Origin: Pseudomonas sp. BN417 | GTDB taxonomy: Bacteria; Pseudomonadota; Gammaproteobacteria; Pseudomonadales; Pseudomonadaceae | Direction of reading: 5' to 3' | DNA length: 64,000 bases | NCBI RefSeq assembly: GCF_029871205.1 | Contig: NZ_SSOJ01000164.1 | Span: forward strand, 1-64,000 | Part shown: in pieces, positions 26,496 through 33,808 of the stretch | Layout: each line of letters starts with the position of its first letter | How positions within the stretch are numbered: position 1 is the first letter of the stretch | The notes under the pieces: model-generated | Seen by the model: the letters and a program-made list of their open reading frames with translations, nothing else | What the model was told of the DNA's origin: nothing | Databases searched by the model: none | Program-made: the position numbers and the translations under genes

Positions 26496-26891
26496 ATGGA
26501 CGAGAAAGAACGCTACGAAGCCGGCATGCAGGTCCGCCGCGCGGTGCTGGGCGACGCCCACGTCGACCGCAGCCTGCAGAACCTGACGCCCTTCAATGAA
26601 GAGTTCCAGGAGATGATCACCCGTCATGCCTGGGGCGATATCTGGACACGTCCGGGCCTGCCGCGCCATACCCGCAGCCTGATCACCATCGCCATGCTCA
26701 TCGGCATGAACCGCGAGGGCGAACTGAAGCTGCACCTGCGCGCGGCGAAGAACAATGGCGTGAGCCGCGACGAGATCAAGGAAGTGATCATGCAGAGCGC
26801 GATCTACTGCGGCATTCCTGCCGCCAACGCCACCTTCCACCTGGCCGAGGCCGTGTGGGACGAGCTTGGGGTGGAATCGCTGCAGGGCTGA
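26496..26891 (+). CDS. pcaC: 4-carboxymuconolactone decarboxylase
   Basis: This 131-residue protein is the normal size for PcaC, with the LPRHTRSLITIAMLIGMNREGELKLHLRAA core of the carboxymuconolactone-decarboxylase fold (residues ~57-87) and no CxxC. It decarboxylates gamma-carboxymuconolactone to the enol-lactone used by PcaD. The ATG at 26496 follows GGAG; an upstream in-frame start would read into the repeat and was rejected. A strong terminator follows. Confidence 0.94.
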   Translation: MDEKERYEAGMQVRRAVLGDAHVDRSLQNLTPFNEEFQEMITRHAWGDIWTRPGLPRHTRSLITIAMLIGMNREGELKLHLRAAKNNGVSRDEIKEVIMQSAIYCGIPAANATFHLAEAVWDELGVESLQG

Positions 26892-26906
26892 TCCGCCGCA
26901 AGACCA

Positions 26907-26944
26907 GACGCCGCCCGGACCACGCATCCGGGCGGCGTCTTTTG
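26907..26944 (+). terminator. Rho-independent terminator after pcaC
   Basis: GACGCCGCCCGG and CCGGGCGGCGTC form a 12-bp stem around a nine-base loop, followed by TTTT, 15 bases after the pcaC stop. Confidence 0.9.
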
Positions 26945-27008
26945 TGTGGGCAAGAGAAGCCTGTGGGGCGCTCATCCCGAGCAGTGATCCTTCCGCGTGC
27001 CCGGCCCC

Positions 27009-27106
27009 TGTAGGAGCGAATTCATTCGCGAAGGACTGCGCAGCAGTCCCATCGGAGCCTGAAGGGCAGGCCTTTGGCCTGCTTTCGCGAATGAATTCGC
27101 TCCCAC
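27009..27106. repeat. Four-hairpin intergenic repeat, copy 6
   Basis: TGTAGGAGCGAATTCATTCG and CGAATGAATTCGCTCCCACA are matching outer arms; the inner hairpins have diverged (GGACTGCGCAGCAGTCC; GGCAGGCC...GGCCTGC). This is the GGAGCG subtype of the family. Confidence 0.85.
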
Positions 27107-27121
27107 AAGAGGCGCAAGGGC

Positions 27122-28834
27122 TCAGGCGACCCCGGCCACATGCTTCCCGGCGATATAGCCGAAGGTCATCGCCGGCCCCAGGTTGATCCCGCCGGAGGGG
27201 TAGTGCCCACCGAGCACGCTGGCCATATCGGTACCCGCGGCATAGAGGCCGGGAATGGGTCGGCCGGCGATATCGAGCACCCGCGCGTTACCGTCGGTAC
27301 GCAGGCCGGCGAAGGTACCGAAGCAGCCCGGCTGCACTTTCACCGCGTAAAAGGGACCCTGCTCGATTGGCGCCACGCAGGGGTTGGGGCCGGTATGCAG
27401 CGCGTCGCCGTTCCTGCGGTTGAACGGCGTGCTGCCCCGGCGGAAGGCCGGATCCTGGCCCTGGCGGGCATGCTGGTTGAACTCGGCGACCGTATTGGCG
27501 AGGCCCGCCGGGTCGATGCCGCATTCACGGGCCAGCTGCTCGATACTGTTGCCACGCTTGAGGTAGCCATTGCGCAGTTGCGGCCAGAGCGGCACGGGCG
27601 CCGGGCGGGCAAAGCCCAGCCCGTAGCGGCGCTGGAAGCGGTGGTCGCAGATCAGCCAGGAGCAGGGCTCTTCGCCCTCCGGCACCGCTTCGAGCATGGC
27701 GGCGACATAGTCGTAGTAACCGCCGGCCTCGTTGACGAAGCGCTTGCCATTGGCGAGCACGCCGATGATCCCCGGCTTGCCGCGGTCGATGATGTGCGGG
27801 AAATGGCCGACCGTGCCGTCGGGGTAGGGCACCCTGGATACCGGTGCCCAGGCCACCGGGGACTTGAGGTCGTCGGCCACCACGCCACCCGCGGACTCAC
27901 CCAGGCACAGACCGTCGCCGGAGCAGGCGAGCGGGGGCAGGGCGAGGTTGTCGTGGCCGCTGGCATCGCGGGGGAACATGGCCTTGCGCCGGGCGGGGTC
28001 GTTGGGGAAGCCGCCGGCGGCGAGCACTACGGCTCCGGAGCGAATGGTCAGTTCGGCGCCATCCCGTTCCACCACTGCGCCGCGTACCTGGCCATTCTCG
28101 ATGATCAGCCGCCGGGCCGGCGCCGACTCCAGCAGCCGCACGCCCAGGTCGTCGGCGGACTTGGCCAGGCGCGCCACCAGCGCCACGCCATTGACCAGGT
28201 GCATGGCGCGGCCATAACGGGCCAGGTGGTAGAGGTGGGCGGTGAAGCGTCGGGTGACATGGGTGAATGCGTGCAGCGAGCGGGTCATGCCGAGGAAGGC
28301 GGCGAGGTCGGCACCGGCCATGATCGGCATGCCTATGAAAGAGGTCTCGCGCATGGTCTTGCGCAAGCGTGGCAGCAGGGCGCCGACTTCGCGGGCGTCA
28401 TAGGGGGCGGCAATCACCTGGTGGCCACCGGTGGCGGCGCCGGGCGTGTCGCCATGCATATCCGGGATGCCGTTGCCGTCGACGAACTGCAGGGCGGTGT
28501 GCTGCTCGAAGAAGCCGACCATTTCCGGACAGGCTTCGAGGAAGGCATCCACCATCTCCGGCCGGTACTGCTCACCCAGCTCATGACGCAGGTAGGTGCG
28601 TGGCTGTTCGATGTCTTCTTCGATGCCGGCGCGGCGCGCCAACGGGTTGCGTGGCACCCACATCCAGCCGCCGGACCAGGCGGTGGCGCCGCCGAATACC
28701 GGATCCTTCTCCACCAGCACCACCTTCTGCCCGTGATGGGCAGCCGTAACCGCAGCGGCAAGGCCTGCCGCGCCTGAGCCTATGACCAGCAGGTCGCAAT
28801 CGAGGCTGTGTTGGGTAGGTATTTCGGCCGGCAT
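27122..28834 (-). CDS. KstD-like FAD-dependent oxidoreductase (paralogue 1)
   Basis: This 570-residue flavoprotein has an N-terminal FAD motif (LVIGSGAAGLAAAVTAA, about residues 15-31) and the GGATAWSGGWMWVP motif of the fumarate-reductase / 3-ketosteroid-delta1-dehydrogenase superfamily. Near the C-terminus, GGHYPSGGINLGPAMTFGY keeps the Tyr and Gly that correspond to the catalytic Tyr487 and Gly491 of KstD. It is closely similar to the flavoprotein at 46978-48717. The start at 28834 has AAGGAA upstream. A TGGAAC-N3-GTTCCA palindrome lies 20 bases ahead of it. Inference: it desaturates a cyclic ketone or alicyclic acid in the aromatic funnel; a steroid role is possible but unsupported. Confidence 0.8.
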   Translation of the reverse strand: MPAEIPTQHSLDCDLLVIGSGAAGLAAAVTAAHHGQKVVLVEKDPVFGGATAWSGGWMWVPRNPLARRAGIEEDIEQPRTYLRHELGEQYRPEMVDAFLEACPEMVGFFEQHTALQFVDGNGIPDMHGDTPGAATGGHQVIAAPYDAREVGALLPRLRKTMRETSFIGMPIMAGADLAAFLGMTRSLHAFTHVTRRFTAHLYHLARYGRAMHLVNGVALVARLAKSADDLGVRLLESAPARRLIIENGQVRGAVVERDGAELTIRSGAVVLAAGGFPNDPARRKAMFPRDASGHDNLALPPLACSGDGLCLGESAGGVVADDLKSPVAWAPVSRVPYPDGTVGHFPHIIDRGKPGIIGVLANGKRFVNEAGGYYDYVAAMLEAVPEGEEPCSWLICDHRFQRRYGLGFARPAPVPLWPQLRNGYLKRGNSIEQLARECGIDPAGLANTVAEFNQHARQGQDPAFRRGSTPFNRRNGDALHTGPNPCVAPIEQGPFYAVKVQPGCFGTFAGLRTDGNARVLDIAGRPIPGLYAAGTDMASVLGGHYPSGGINLGPAMTFGYIAGKHVAGVA

Positions 28835-28853
28835 CGCGCTATTCCTTAATTTG

Positions 28854-28868
28854 TGGAACATGGTTCCA
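28854..28868. promoter_or_regulatory. TGGAAC-N3-GTTCCA operator ahead of the flavoprotein
   Basis: TGGAAC-ATG-GTTCCA is a perfect inverted repeat 20 bases before the start codon of the minus-strand flavoprotein gene. Related copies lie at 31898 and 31932. The form resembles IclR-family operators. Confidence 0.7.
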
Positions 28869-28958
28869 TATTCTATGGCTGCCATGGACTGCGACCAAGG
28901 TCATTCACCGGCAAGTGGCCGATCAGCGAACACAAAGGCTGGATTCGCGCAGATATCG

Positions 28959-29022
28959 GTAGGGTGCGCCGTGCGCACCAGCTAGTCCGCGCAGGAACAC
29001 TGGTGCGCGCAGCGCACCCTAC
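28959..29022. repeat. GGTGCGC/GCGCACC repeat, copy 4 (long form)
   Basis: GTAGGGTGCGCCGTGCGCACC (minus one base) and GGTGCGCGCAGCGCACCCTA are inverted arms around about 23 unrelated bases. Confidence 0.85.
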
Positions 29023-29045
29023 GTGGAGCCGGCCGGCAGAGCCCA

Positions 29046-29070
29046 CAAAAAAGCCCGCCAGATGGCGGGC
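29046..29070 (-). terminator. Rho-independent terminator of the OprD porin
   Basis: On the minus strand GCCCGCC-ATCT-GGCGGGC is followed by TTTTTTG, 30 bases beyond the porin stop codon. Confidence 0.93.
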
Positions 29071-29100
29071 CGAGGTAGTCGAAGCACGCTTACCAAAGAT

Positions 29101-30375
29101 TCAGAGCAACGAGAGCGGGTAGGAGATGATCAACCGGTTCTCGTCGAAGCTGGTGTTGCTGCCCCAGTCACGGCGCATGCTGGAGTTGCGCCACTTGAAG
29201 CTGAGAGCCTTGAAGGCGCCGGACTGTACGACGTAGGCCAGCTCGCTTTCGCGGCCCCATTCCTCGCCATCGCGTACCGCGCCGACATGCACGTTGTCAC
29301 CGCTGATGTAGCGGTTCATCAGGGTCAGGCCGGGTACGCCGAGGGCGGCGAAGTTGTAGTCGTGGCGCAGTTGCCAGGAGCGCTCGCCGGCGTTGTCGTA
29401 GCTGGAGTTGTAGCTGTCGTTGGCCAGGGTGCCGCCGCTGGTGCCGTTGACCCGCATCCAGGCGTCGTCGCCGCTGACCTTCTGCAGGCCGACATAGAAG
29501 GTGCTGGCACCGTACTTGGCGGAGAACAGGCCGGACCAGGTGTGGTTGTCCAGGTCGCCGGCGCGGGCCGAGCCGTCTTCCTTGCCGGTGAAATAGCCGA
29601 GGGTGGCGCCCAGGGTCCAGTCGCCGATTGGCTGGCTGTGCACCAGTTGGACGAACTGCTGCTCGTAGATGTCCTTCAGTTGGGCGTTCCACAGGCCCAC
29701 CAGGGTCCGGTCGTCATTGAAGCTGTACTCGCCACCGACGAAATTGAAGCGATCGGAAGTGAAGGCGGCTCGGCCGTTCATGAACATGTCTTCCATGCTC
29801 GCGTCATTGCGTGGGCTGTTGCCGCGGAACTGGCCGCCATAGAGGGTCAGTCCGTCGATTTCCTTGGAGGTCAGCTGGCCACCTTCGAAGGTCTGCGGCA
29901 GGGAGCGGCCATCGTCGGAGCGCAGGATCGGCAGCACCGGCATCCATTCGCCCACCTTCAGCTCGGTGTTGGAGATGCGCATCTTGCCGGCCACGGCCAG
30001 ACGGCCGAAGTCGTCGGCGGGGCGGCCGTCGTCATGCACCGGCAACAGCTGCGTGCCCTTGGTGCCACGGCCGCCATCGAGCTTGACCGAAAGCAGGCCG
30101 AGCATGTCGACGCCAAAGCCCACCGTGCCTTGGGTGAATCCGGAGCGGGCGTCGAGGATGAAGCTCTGGGTCCATTCCTCGGCCTTGCCCTGGGTAGCGG
30201 AGTCGTCGACGAAATTGCGATTGATATAGAAGTTGCGCAGATTCAGGGTCGCCGTGGCGTCTTCGACGAAACCGGCCTCCTCGGCGGCCTGGGCGGGCAG
30301 GGTGCCCAGCGCGACTGCGGCGGCGAGGAGGCTCGGGGCATAGCGGAGTGCCTGGCGGCGGCTGGTGGATTTCAT
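29101..30375 (-). CDS. OprD-family outer-membrane porin (hydroaromatic/aromatic acid type)
   Basis: This 424-residue porin has a signal peptide (residues ~1-31, cut near AQA-AEE) and OprD-family blocks: FVEDATATLNLRNFYINRNF, KAEEWTQSFILDARSGFTQG and a C-terminal ENRLIISYPLSLL. It is a paralogue of the BenF-like porin at 19.4 kb. It sits between a KstD-like flavoprotein and an IclR regulator, and its divergent upstream region carries a PcaR-like box and the TetR-like element shared with quiC and aroQ. A quinate, shikimate or related acid is therefore the likeliest cargo. A Crc/Hfq motif lies 21 bases ahead of the ATG. Confidence 0.88.
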   Translation of the reverse strand: MKSTSRRQALRYAPSLLAAAVALGTLPAQAAEEAGFVEDATATLNLRNFYINRNFVDDSATQGKAEEWTQSFILDARSGFTQGTVGFGVDMLGLLSVKLDGGRGTKGTQLLPVHDDGRPADDFGRLAVAGKMRISNTELKVGEWMPVLPILRSDDGRSLPQTFEGGQLTSKEIDGLTLYGGQFRGNSPRNDASMEDMFMNGRAAFTSDRFNFVGGEYSFNDDRTLVGLWNAQLKDIYEQQFVQLVHSQPIGDWTLGATLGYFTGKEDGSARAGDLDNHTWSGLFSAKYGASTFYVGLQKVSGDDAWMRVNGTSGGTLANDSYNSSYDNAGERSWQLRHDYNFAALGVPGLTLMNRYISGDNVHVGAVRDGEEWGRESELAYVVQSGAFKALSFKWRNSSMRRDWGSNTSFDENRLIISYPLSLL

Positions 30376-30395
30376 GCTCGATCTTGCCTCTGTGA

Positions 30396-30403
30396 TTGTT
30401 GTT
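30396..30403 (-). promoter_or_regulatory. Crc/Hfq motif ahead of the OprD porin
   Basis: On the minus strand AACAACAA lies 20-28 bases before the porin ATG. Confidence 0.6.
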
Positions 30404-30469
30404 TTCAGGTGCGCAAAAAGCCCTTCGCGGCGTTTGCGCGAATGCGAGTCGGTCGGGGTTTCGGCGGCG

Positions 30470-30640
30470 CTAGCGGGCTTTGCGCAGGGCGCTCCGGCGC
30501 TGCAGGCAGCGGAGCAGGCGGTCGCGCAGGGAGTCGTCACCGGCCAGTTGGACCAGGTCGATGGAGGCGAACGGCGAGCAGTTGTCGAAGGCATACCCGG
30601 AGGCGGGTGGCGAGGCATGGGATGGTTGGGGCTGGAGCAT
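30470..30640 (-). CDS. Possible small protein or leader peptide upstream of the OprD porin
   Basis: A 56-residue frame opens with ATG at 30640, with AAGAAAGG 11 bases upstream. It begins MLQPQPSHASPPASGYAF and ends in a basic, amphipathic stretch (DSLRDRLLRCLQRRSALRKAR minus a residue). The second half looks like a genuine helix, and the frame avoids the Arg/Pro bias of shadow frames. No family was recognised. It precedes the porin by 95 bases on the same strand, so it could be the first gene of that transcript. Confidence 0.4.
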   Translation of the reverse strand: MLQPQPSHASPPASGYAFDNCSPFASIDLVQLAGDDSLRDRLLRCLQRRSALRKAR

Positions 30641-30778
30641 CGCTATGGACCTTTCTTGTATTTATGGCGAGAGGAGCGAAGCGTTGCTGGGGTCGCAGGC
30701 TGGTTGCGGCAACGCTTCGAACCTGGGACTGATAGTGAAAGCTGCCGCCGCGGTGTTCAATTCATCCAAAGCGCTTCT

Positions 30779-30793
30779 GTTCGATAATCGAAC
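30779..30793. promoter_or_regulatory. PcaR-type box, perfect palindrome
   Basis: GTTCGATAATCGAAC matches the PcaR box and is nearly perfectly symmetric. It lies between the divergent OprD porin and IclR genes, four bases before the TetR-like element. Confidence 0.72.
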
Positions 30794-30797
30794 TAAA

Positions 30798-30816
30798 ACT
30801 AACTGGTCCGTACATT
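30798..30816 (+). promoter_or_regulatory. TetR-like element shared with quiC and aroQ
   Basis: ACTAACTGGTCCGTACATT differs at one base from the element ahead of quiC (44108-44126). It lies 99 bases before the IclR start. Confidence 0.65.
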
Positions 30817-30914
30817 TTGTCCCGAAGCTGGCTGAACGAGCGGCTGCAGTTCCAGGTTTCTAAGGGCAGGGCTTGTCTTCTAGAATCGGCGGACACTCTT
30901 CAGGATCATTGCCC

Positions 30915-31691
30915 ATGGCCGGTAGCCAGATCGAACGCGCATTCAACCTTCTCGAACGCCTCACCAGCGACCCCCGCGGGCTGCCCATGCAGAGCCTGGC
31001 GGATGAGCTGGATATCCCCAAGAGCGCGACCCACCGCATGCTCGCCGAGCTGATCCGCCTCGGTTACGTGCGGCAGAACGAGGAGAACAGCCGTTACCAG
31101 CTGTCCACCAGGCTGGTGGCCATGGCTTTCCGCTATCTGGCCAGCAGCGGGGCGGACATCGTCCAGCCGATCCTCGATCGCCTGGCCCAGGAAACCGGTG
31201 AGCTGGTGCGCCTGGGCGTGATCGACGGCGACCGCCTGACCTGGATAGTCAAATCCCAGGGCGCGCGCTCCGGCCTGCGCTACGACCCGGACATGGGCCG
31301 CGACGCACCGCTGTTCTACACCGCGTCCGGCCACGCCTGGCTGGCAAGCCTGAGTGATGCCGAAGCCCTGGTGCTGGTGGAGCGCCAGGGCGTGGCCGAC
31401 CCGGCGGACTTCGGCCCCAACGCGCCGCGTTCCAATATCGAGCTGCTGGAGCGCCTGCGCCAGGCCCGCGAGCATGGCTATGCCTGGGTGGTGGAAAGCT
31501 CGGCGGTTGGCACTTCGGCCCTGGCCGCCGTGGTCCGCGACCCGCGCAGTGGCAAGGCCATAGGCGTGCTCAGCGTCGCCGGCCCCAGTGCGCGCCTGCC
31601 GGAGGATCGCATGCACGAACTGGCGCCGCATCTGGTGGAAGCCGCAACTGAGCTCTCGGCCGCGAGCCAGGCTTCCGAGTTCTTCGTCTGA
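30915..31691 (+). CDS. IclR-family transcriptional regulator
   Basis: This 258-residue IclR protein has a helix-turn-helix at about residues 4-65 (QIERAFNLLERLTSDPRGLPMQSLADELDIPKSATHRML region) and an effector domain after it. The ATG at 30915 places the HTH at the usual distance from the N-terminus; the upstream extension was rejected. It has no PcaR-like N-terminal arm. Its neighbours are the OprD porin (divergent), a KstD-like flavoprotein and a QuiC-like isomerase. The TGGAAC-N3-GTTCCA palindromes beside the last two are natural candidates for its operators (inference). Confidence 0.88.
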   Translation: MAGSQIERAFNLLERLTSDPRGLPMQSLADELDIPKSATHRMLAELIRLGYVRQNEENSRYQLSTRLVAMAFRYLASSGADIVQPILDRLAQETGELVRLGVIDGDRLTWIVKSQGARSGLRYDPDMGRDAPLFYTASGHAWLASLSDAEALVLVERQGVADPADFGPNAPRSNIELLERLRQAREHGYAWVVESSAVGTSALAAVVRDPRSGKAIGVLSVAGPSARLPEDRMHELAPHLVEAATELSAASQASEFFV

Positions 31692-31722
31692 GCTCTGCAT
31701 AGGCGGTGAGACCCTCCAAATT

Positions 31723-31820
31723 GTGGGGGCGAATTCATTCGCTATGGGCAGCGTAGCTGCCCCCTTGGGGACTGGATGGGCAGGCCTGCGGCCTGCTTAG
31801 CGATTGAAATCGCCCCCACA
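31723..31820. repeat. Four-hairpin intergenic repeat, copy 7
   Basis: The left arm is of the GCGAATTCATTCGC type and the right arm of the GCGATTGAAATCGC type, so this is another mixed-arm copy. It lies between the IclR gene and the isomerase operators. Confidence 0.85.
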
Positions 31821-31897
31821 GAGAACCTTCTCCTCCTGCACCTCCTCAGCTCAGGACGCGTGATCGATCCGCAGCTCATTTTTCTCTTGCGATAATC

Positions 31898-31946
31898 TGG
31901 AACCAGGTTCTAAATATTGTAAGTCCAATTGTGGAACTGGATTCCG
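31898..31946. promoter_or_regulatory. Two TGGAAC-N3-GTTCCA-type operators before the isomerase
   Basis: TGGAAC-CAG-GTTCTA (31898-31912) and TGGAAC-TGG-ATTCCG (31932-31946) lie 34 bp apart. The second reaches into the ribosome-binding region of the gene starting at 31956. They match the perfect copy at 28854. Confidence 0.65.
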
Positions 31947-31955
31947 AGAAGAACC

Positions 31956-32771
31956 ATGACCGATCGCATTTTCTCCCTTGCCGCCCTGACCGTTCTCGAA
32001 CTCTCGCCACCGGACATGGTGGAAGTGGCCGCGCGCACCGGCTACAGCCATGTCGGCCTGCGCCTGGTGCCGGCCACGCCCGAGGAGTTCCACTTCCCGC
32101 TGGTGGCCGACGCCGGGCTGCGGCGCCGGACCCTGGAGCGCCTGCGGGACACCGGTGTACGGGTGATGGATATCGAAATCCTGCGGCTCAAGGCGGAGAC
32201 CCGCGTGACCGACTTCGAACCCGTGCTGGCGGCTGGAGCTGAGTTTGGTGCCACGGACGTGCTGGTGGCCGGCAACGATGGCGACGAGGCCCGCCTGACC
32301 GACAACTTCGCGGCCTTCTGCGATCTTGCCGCCCTCTACGGCATCCACCCGAGCCTCGAGTTCATGCCCTGGACCGATGCCCGCGACCTGACCCAAGCGG
32401 TGCGCATCGTCGAAAACGCCGGCCGCACCAATGCTGGAGTGCTGGTGGATGCCTTCCACTTCAACCGCTCCGCCTCGCGGCTGGAAGACCTGGCCGAGGT
32501 GGCGCCGGCGCGCCTGCGCTATGCGCAGCTCTGTGACGTGGCCGGGCCGCGCCCGGACGACATGGATGAGATCCTCCGCCAGGCACGCAACGAACGACGC
32601 TTCCCCGGCGATGGCGACAGCGACCTGCTCGGCCTGCTGCGCACCCTGCCGGCGGACATCCCGCTGAGCCTGGAGATCCCCACCCGCCAGTTGATGGAGC
32701 AGGGCGTCAGCGGCCTGGAGCGTGCCAGGATCGCAATGGAAAAGGCGCGGACGCTTCTCGACCGGATCTGA
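31956..32771 (+). CDS. Sugar-phosphate-isomerase-fold protein resembling the QuiC catalytic domain
   Basis: This 271-residue TIM barrel of the AP-endonuclease-2 / xylose-isomerase-like family has its four probable metal ligands at Glu135 (LEFMPW), Asp165 (LVDAFHF), Gln191 (AQLCD) and Glu240 (LSLEIPT). They match, almost position for position, Glu134, Asp165, Gln191 and Glu239 of the 3-dehydroshikimate dehydratase domain of QuiC at 44.4 kb. It lacks the C-terminal dioxygenase-like domain. It may be a single-domain 3-dehydroshikimate dehydratase or an isomerase of a related hydroaromatic acid. A terminator separates it from the DMT transporter. Confidence 0.78.
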   Translation: MTDRIFSLAALTVLELSPPDMVEVAARTGYSHVGLRLVPATPEEFHFPLVADAGLRRRTLERLRDTGVRVMDIEILRLKAETRVTDFEPVLAAGAEFGATDVLVAGNDGDEARLTDNFAAFCDLAALYGIHPSLEFMPWTDARDLTQAVRIVENAGRTNAGVLVDAFHFNRSASRLEDLAEVAPARLRYAQLCDVAGPRPDDMDEILRQARNERRFPGDGDSDLLGLLRTLPADIPLSLEIPTRQLMEQGVSGLERARIAMEKARTLLDRI

Positions 32772-32784
32772 GATTTCACCCTTC

Positions 32785-32812
32785 ACGCGGCCGGCTGGGC
32801 CGCGTTCTTTTG
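32785..32812 (+). terminator. Terminator after the isomerase gene
   Basis: ACGCGGCC and GGCCGCGT form an 8-bp stem around a five-base loop, followed by TCTTTT. It lies 13 bases after the stop codon and just ahead of the next gene, so it may act as a partial terminator or attenuator. Confidence 0.75.
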
Positions 32813-32820
32813 AGACTCTG

Positions 32821-33699
32821 ATGAGCGCCAATACCCCGCTGTCCGGAACAAACCAACCGCTGCGGGGCATCCTGCTGGTGGTCCTGGCCACCTTCCTTTT
32901 CGCCGGGCATGACGCCCTGTCCAAATACCTCGGCGGCCTGTATCCGGTGGTGATGGTGGTCTGGGCCCGCTACCTGGTGCACACGCTGCTGATGGCCGGC
33001 ATCTTCTTGCCCCAGGCGGGTCTTCGCGTACTGCGGAGCCGCCGGCCGCTCCTCCAGGGGCTGCGGGCGTTGAGCCTGCTAAGCACCAGCCTGTTGTTCA
33101 CCGCCGGGCTGCAGTACATCCCGCTGGCGGAGGCCACCGCGGTCAACTTCCTCGCCCCGGTGCTGGTGACCGCGCTCTCGGTGCCGTTGCTGAAGGAAAG
33201 GGTTAGCGCGGGCCAGTGGGCGGCGGTGGTGATGGGCTTCGTCGGCGTGCTGGTGATAGTCCATCCGGGCGGCGAACTCTTCACCCCGGCCATCCTGCTG
33301 CCCTTCGGATCGGCCATGGGCTTCTGCTTCTACCAGCTGCTCACCCGCAAGCTGGCCGCCCACGACAGCCCGACCACCAGCAATTTCTTCGCCGGCCTGT
33401 GCAACACCCTGGTGATGAGCGCGGTGGTGCCCTTTTTCTGGCAACTGCCGAGCCTGGGCAATGGCCTGCTGATGCTGGCCCTGGGCGGCGCGGGCATGAC
33501 GGCGCACCTGCTGCTGACCCAGGCTTTTCGCCTGGCCGCTCCGGCACTGCTGGCACCCTTTGGCTACTGCCAGATCGTCTTCGCCGGGCTGCTCGGCTTG
33601 TTGATCTTCGCCCACACCCCCGACGCCACCACCCTGGTGGGCATCGCCATCATCTGCCTGAGCGGACTGGGTGCGGCCTGGATGCAGCGTCGCGGATGA
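32821..33699 (+). CDS. DMT-superfamily (EamA) transporter
   Basis: This 292-residue protein has ten hydrophobic segments in two EamA repeats (about residues 15-145 and 155-290), with the typical PLAEATAVNFLAPVLVTALSVPLLKE block near residues 101-125. DMT/EamA proteins export or import metabolites, and the substrate cannot be predicted from sequence. The start is nine bases after the isomerase terminator and has no obvious Shine-Dalgarno. Co-expression with the QuiC-like gene by read-through is likely. Confidence 0.85.
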   Translation: MSANTPLSGTNQPLRGILLVVLATFLFAGHDALSKYLGGLYPVVMVVWARYLVHTLLMAGIFLPQAGLRVLRSRRPLLQGLRALSLLSTSLLFTAGLQYIPLAEATAVNFLAPVLVTALSVPLLKERVSAGQWAAVVMGFVGVLVIVHPGGELFTPAILLPFGSAMGFCFYQLLTRKLAAHDSPTTSNFFAGLCNTLVMSAVVPFFWQLPSLGNGLLMLALGGAGMTAHLLLTQAFRLAAPALLAPFGYCQIVFAGLLGLLIFAHTPDATTLVGIAIICLSGLGAAWMQRRG

Positions 33700-33768
33700 C
33701 GAGCGCTGTTCAGGCCCTGCAGGGTCTGGCGAACAAGAATGCCCGGATCCGCTGGACCCTCCTCGAGT

Positions 33769-33800
33769 GGCGGTGCCGCTCCAGACTGAGCGGCACCGCC
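33769..33800. terminator. Hairpin between the convergent DMT and DUF1329 genes
   Basis: GGCGGTGCCGCT and AGCGGCACCGCC form a perfect 12-bp stem around an eight-base loop. Neither strand has a clear T-tract, so it may act as a bidirectional pause or mRNA-end stabiliser. Confidence 0.55.
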
Positions 33801-33808
33801 AGCCAGCC

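Noticed and set aside
27001-27106. CRISPR or tandem array from the repeated palindromes
   Set aside because: The copies are single, scattered and not separated by regular spacers.
27140-28777. Plus-strand frame opposite the first flavoprotein
   Set aside because: Shadow of a gene with a clear FAD motif and KstD-type C-terminus.
33769-33800. Strong intrinsic terminator for the DUF1329 gene
   Set aside because: The stem is perfect, but neither strand has a T-tract, so it was listed only as a hairpin with modest confidence.
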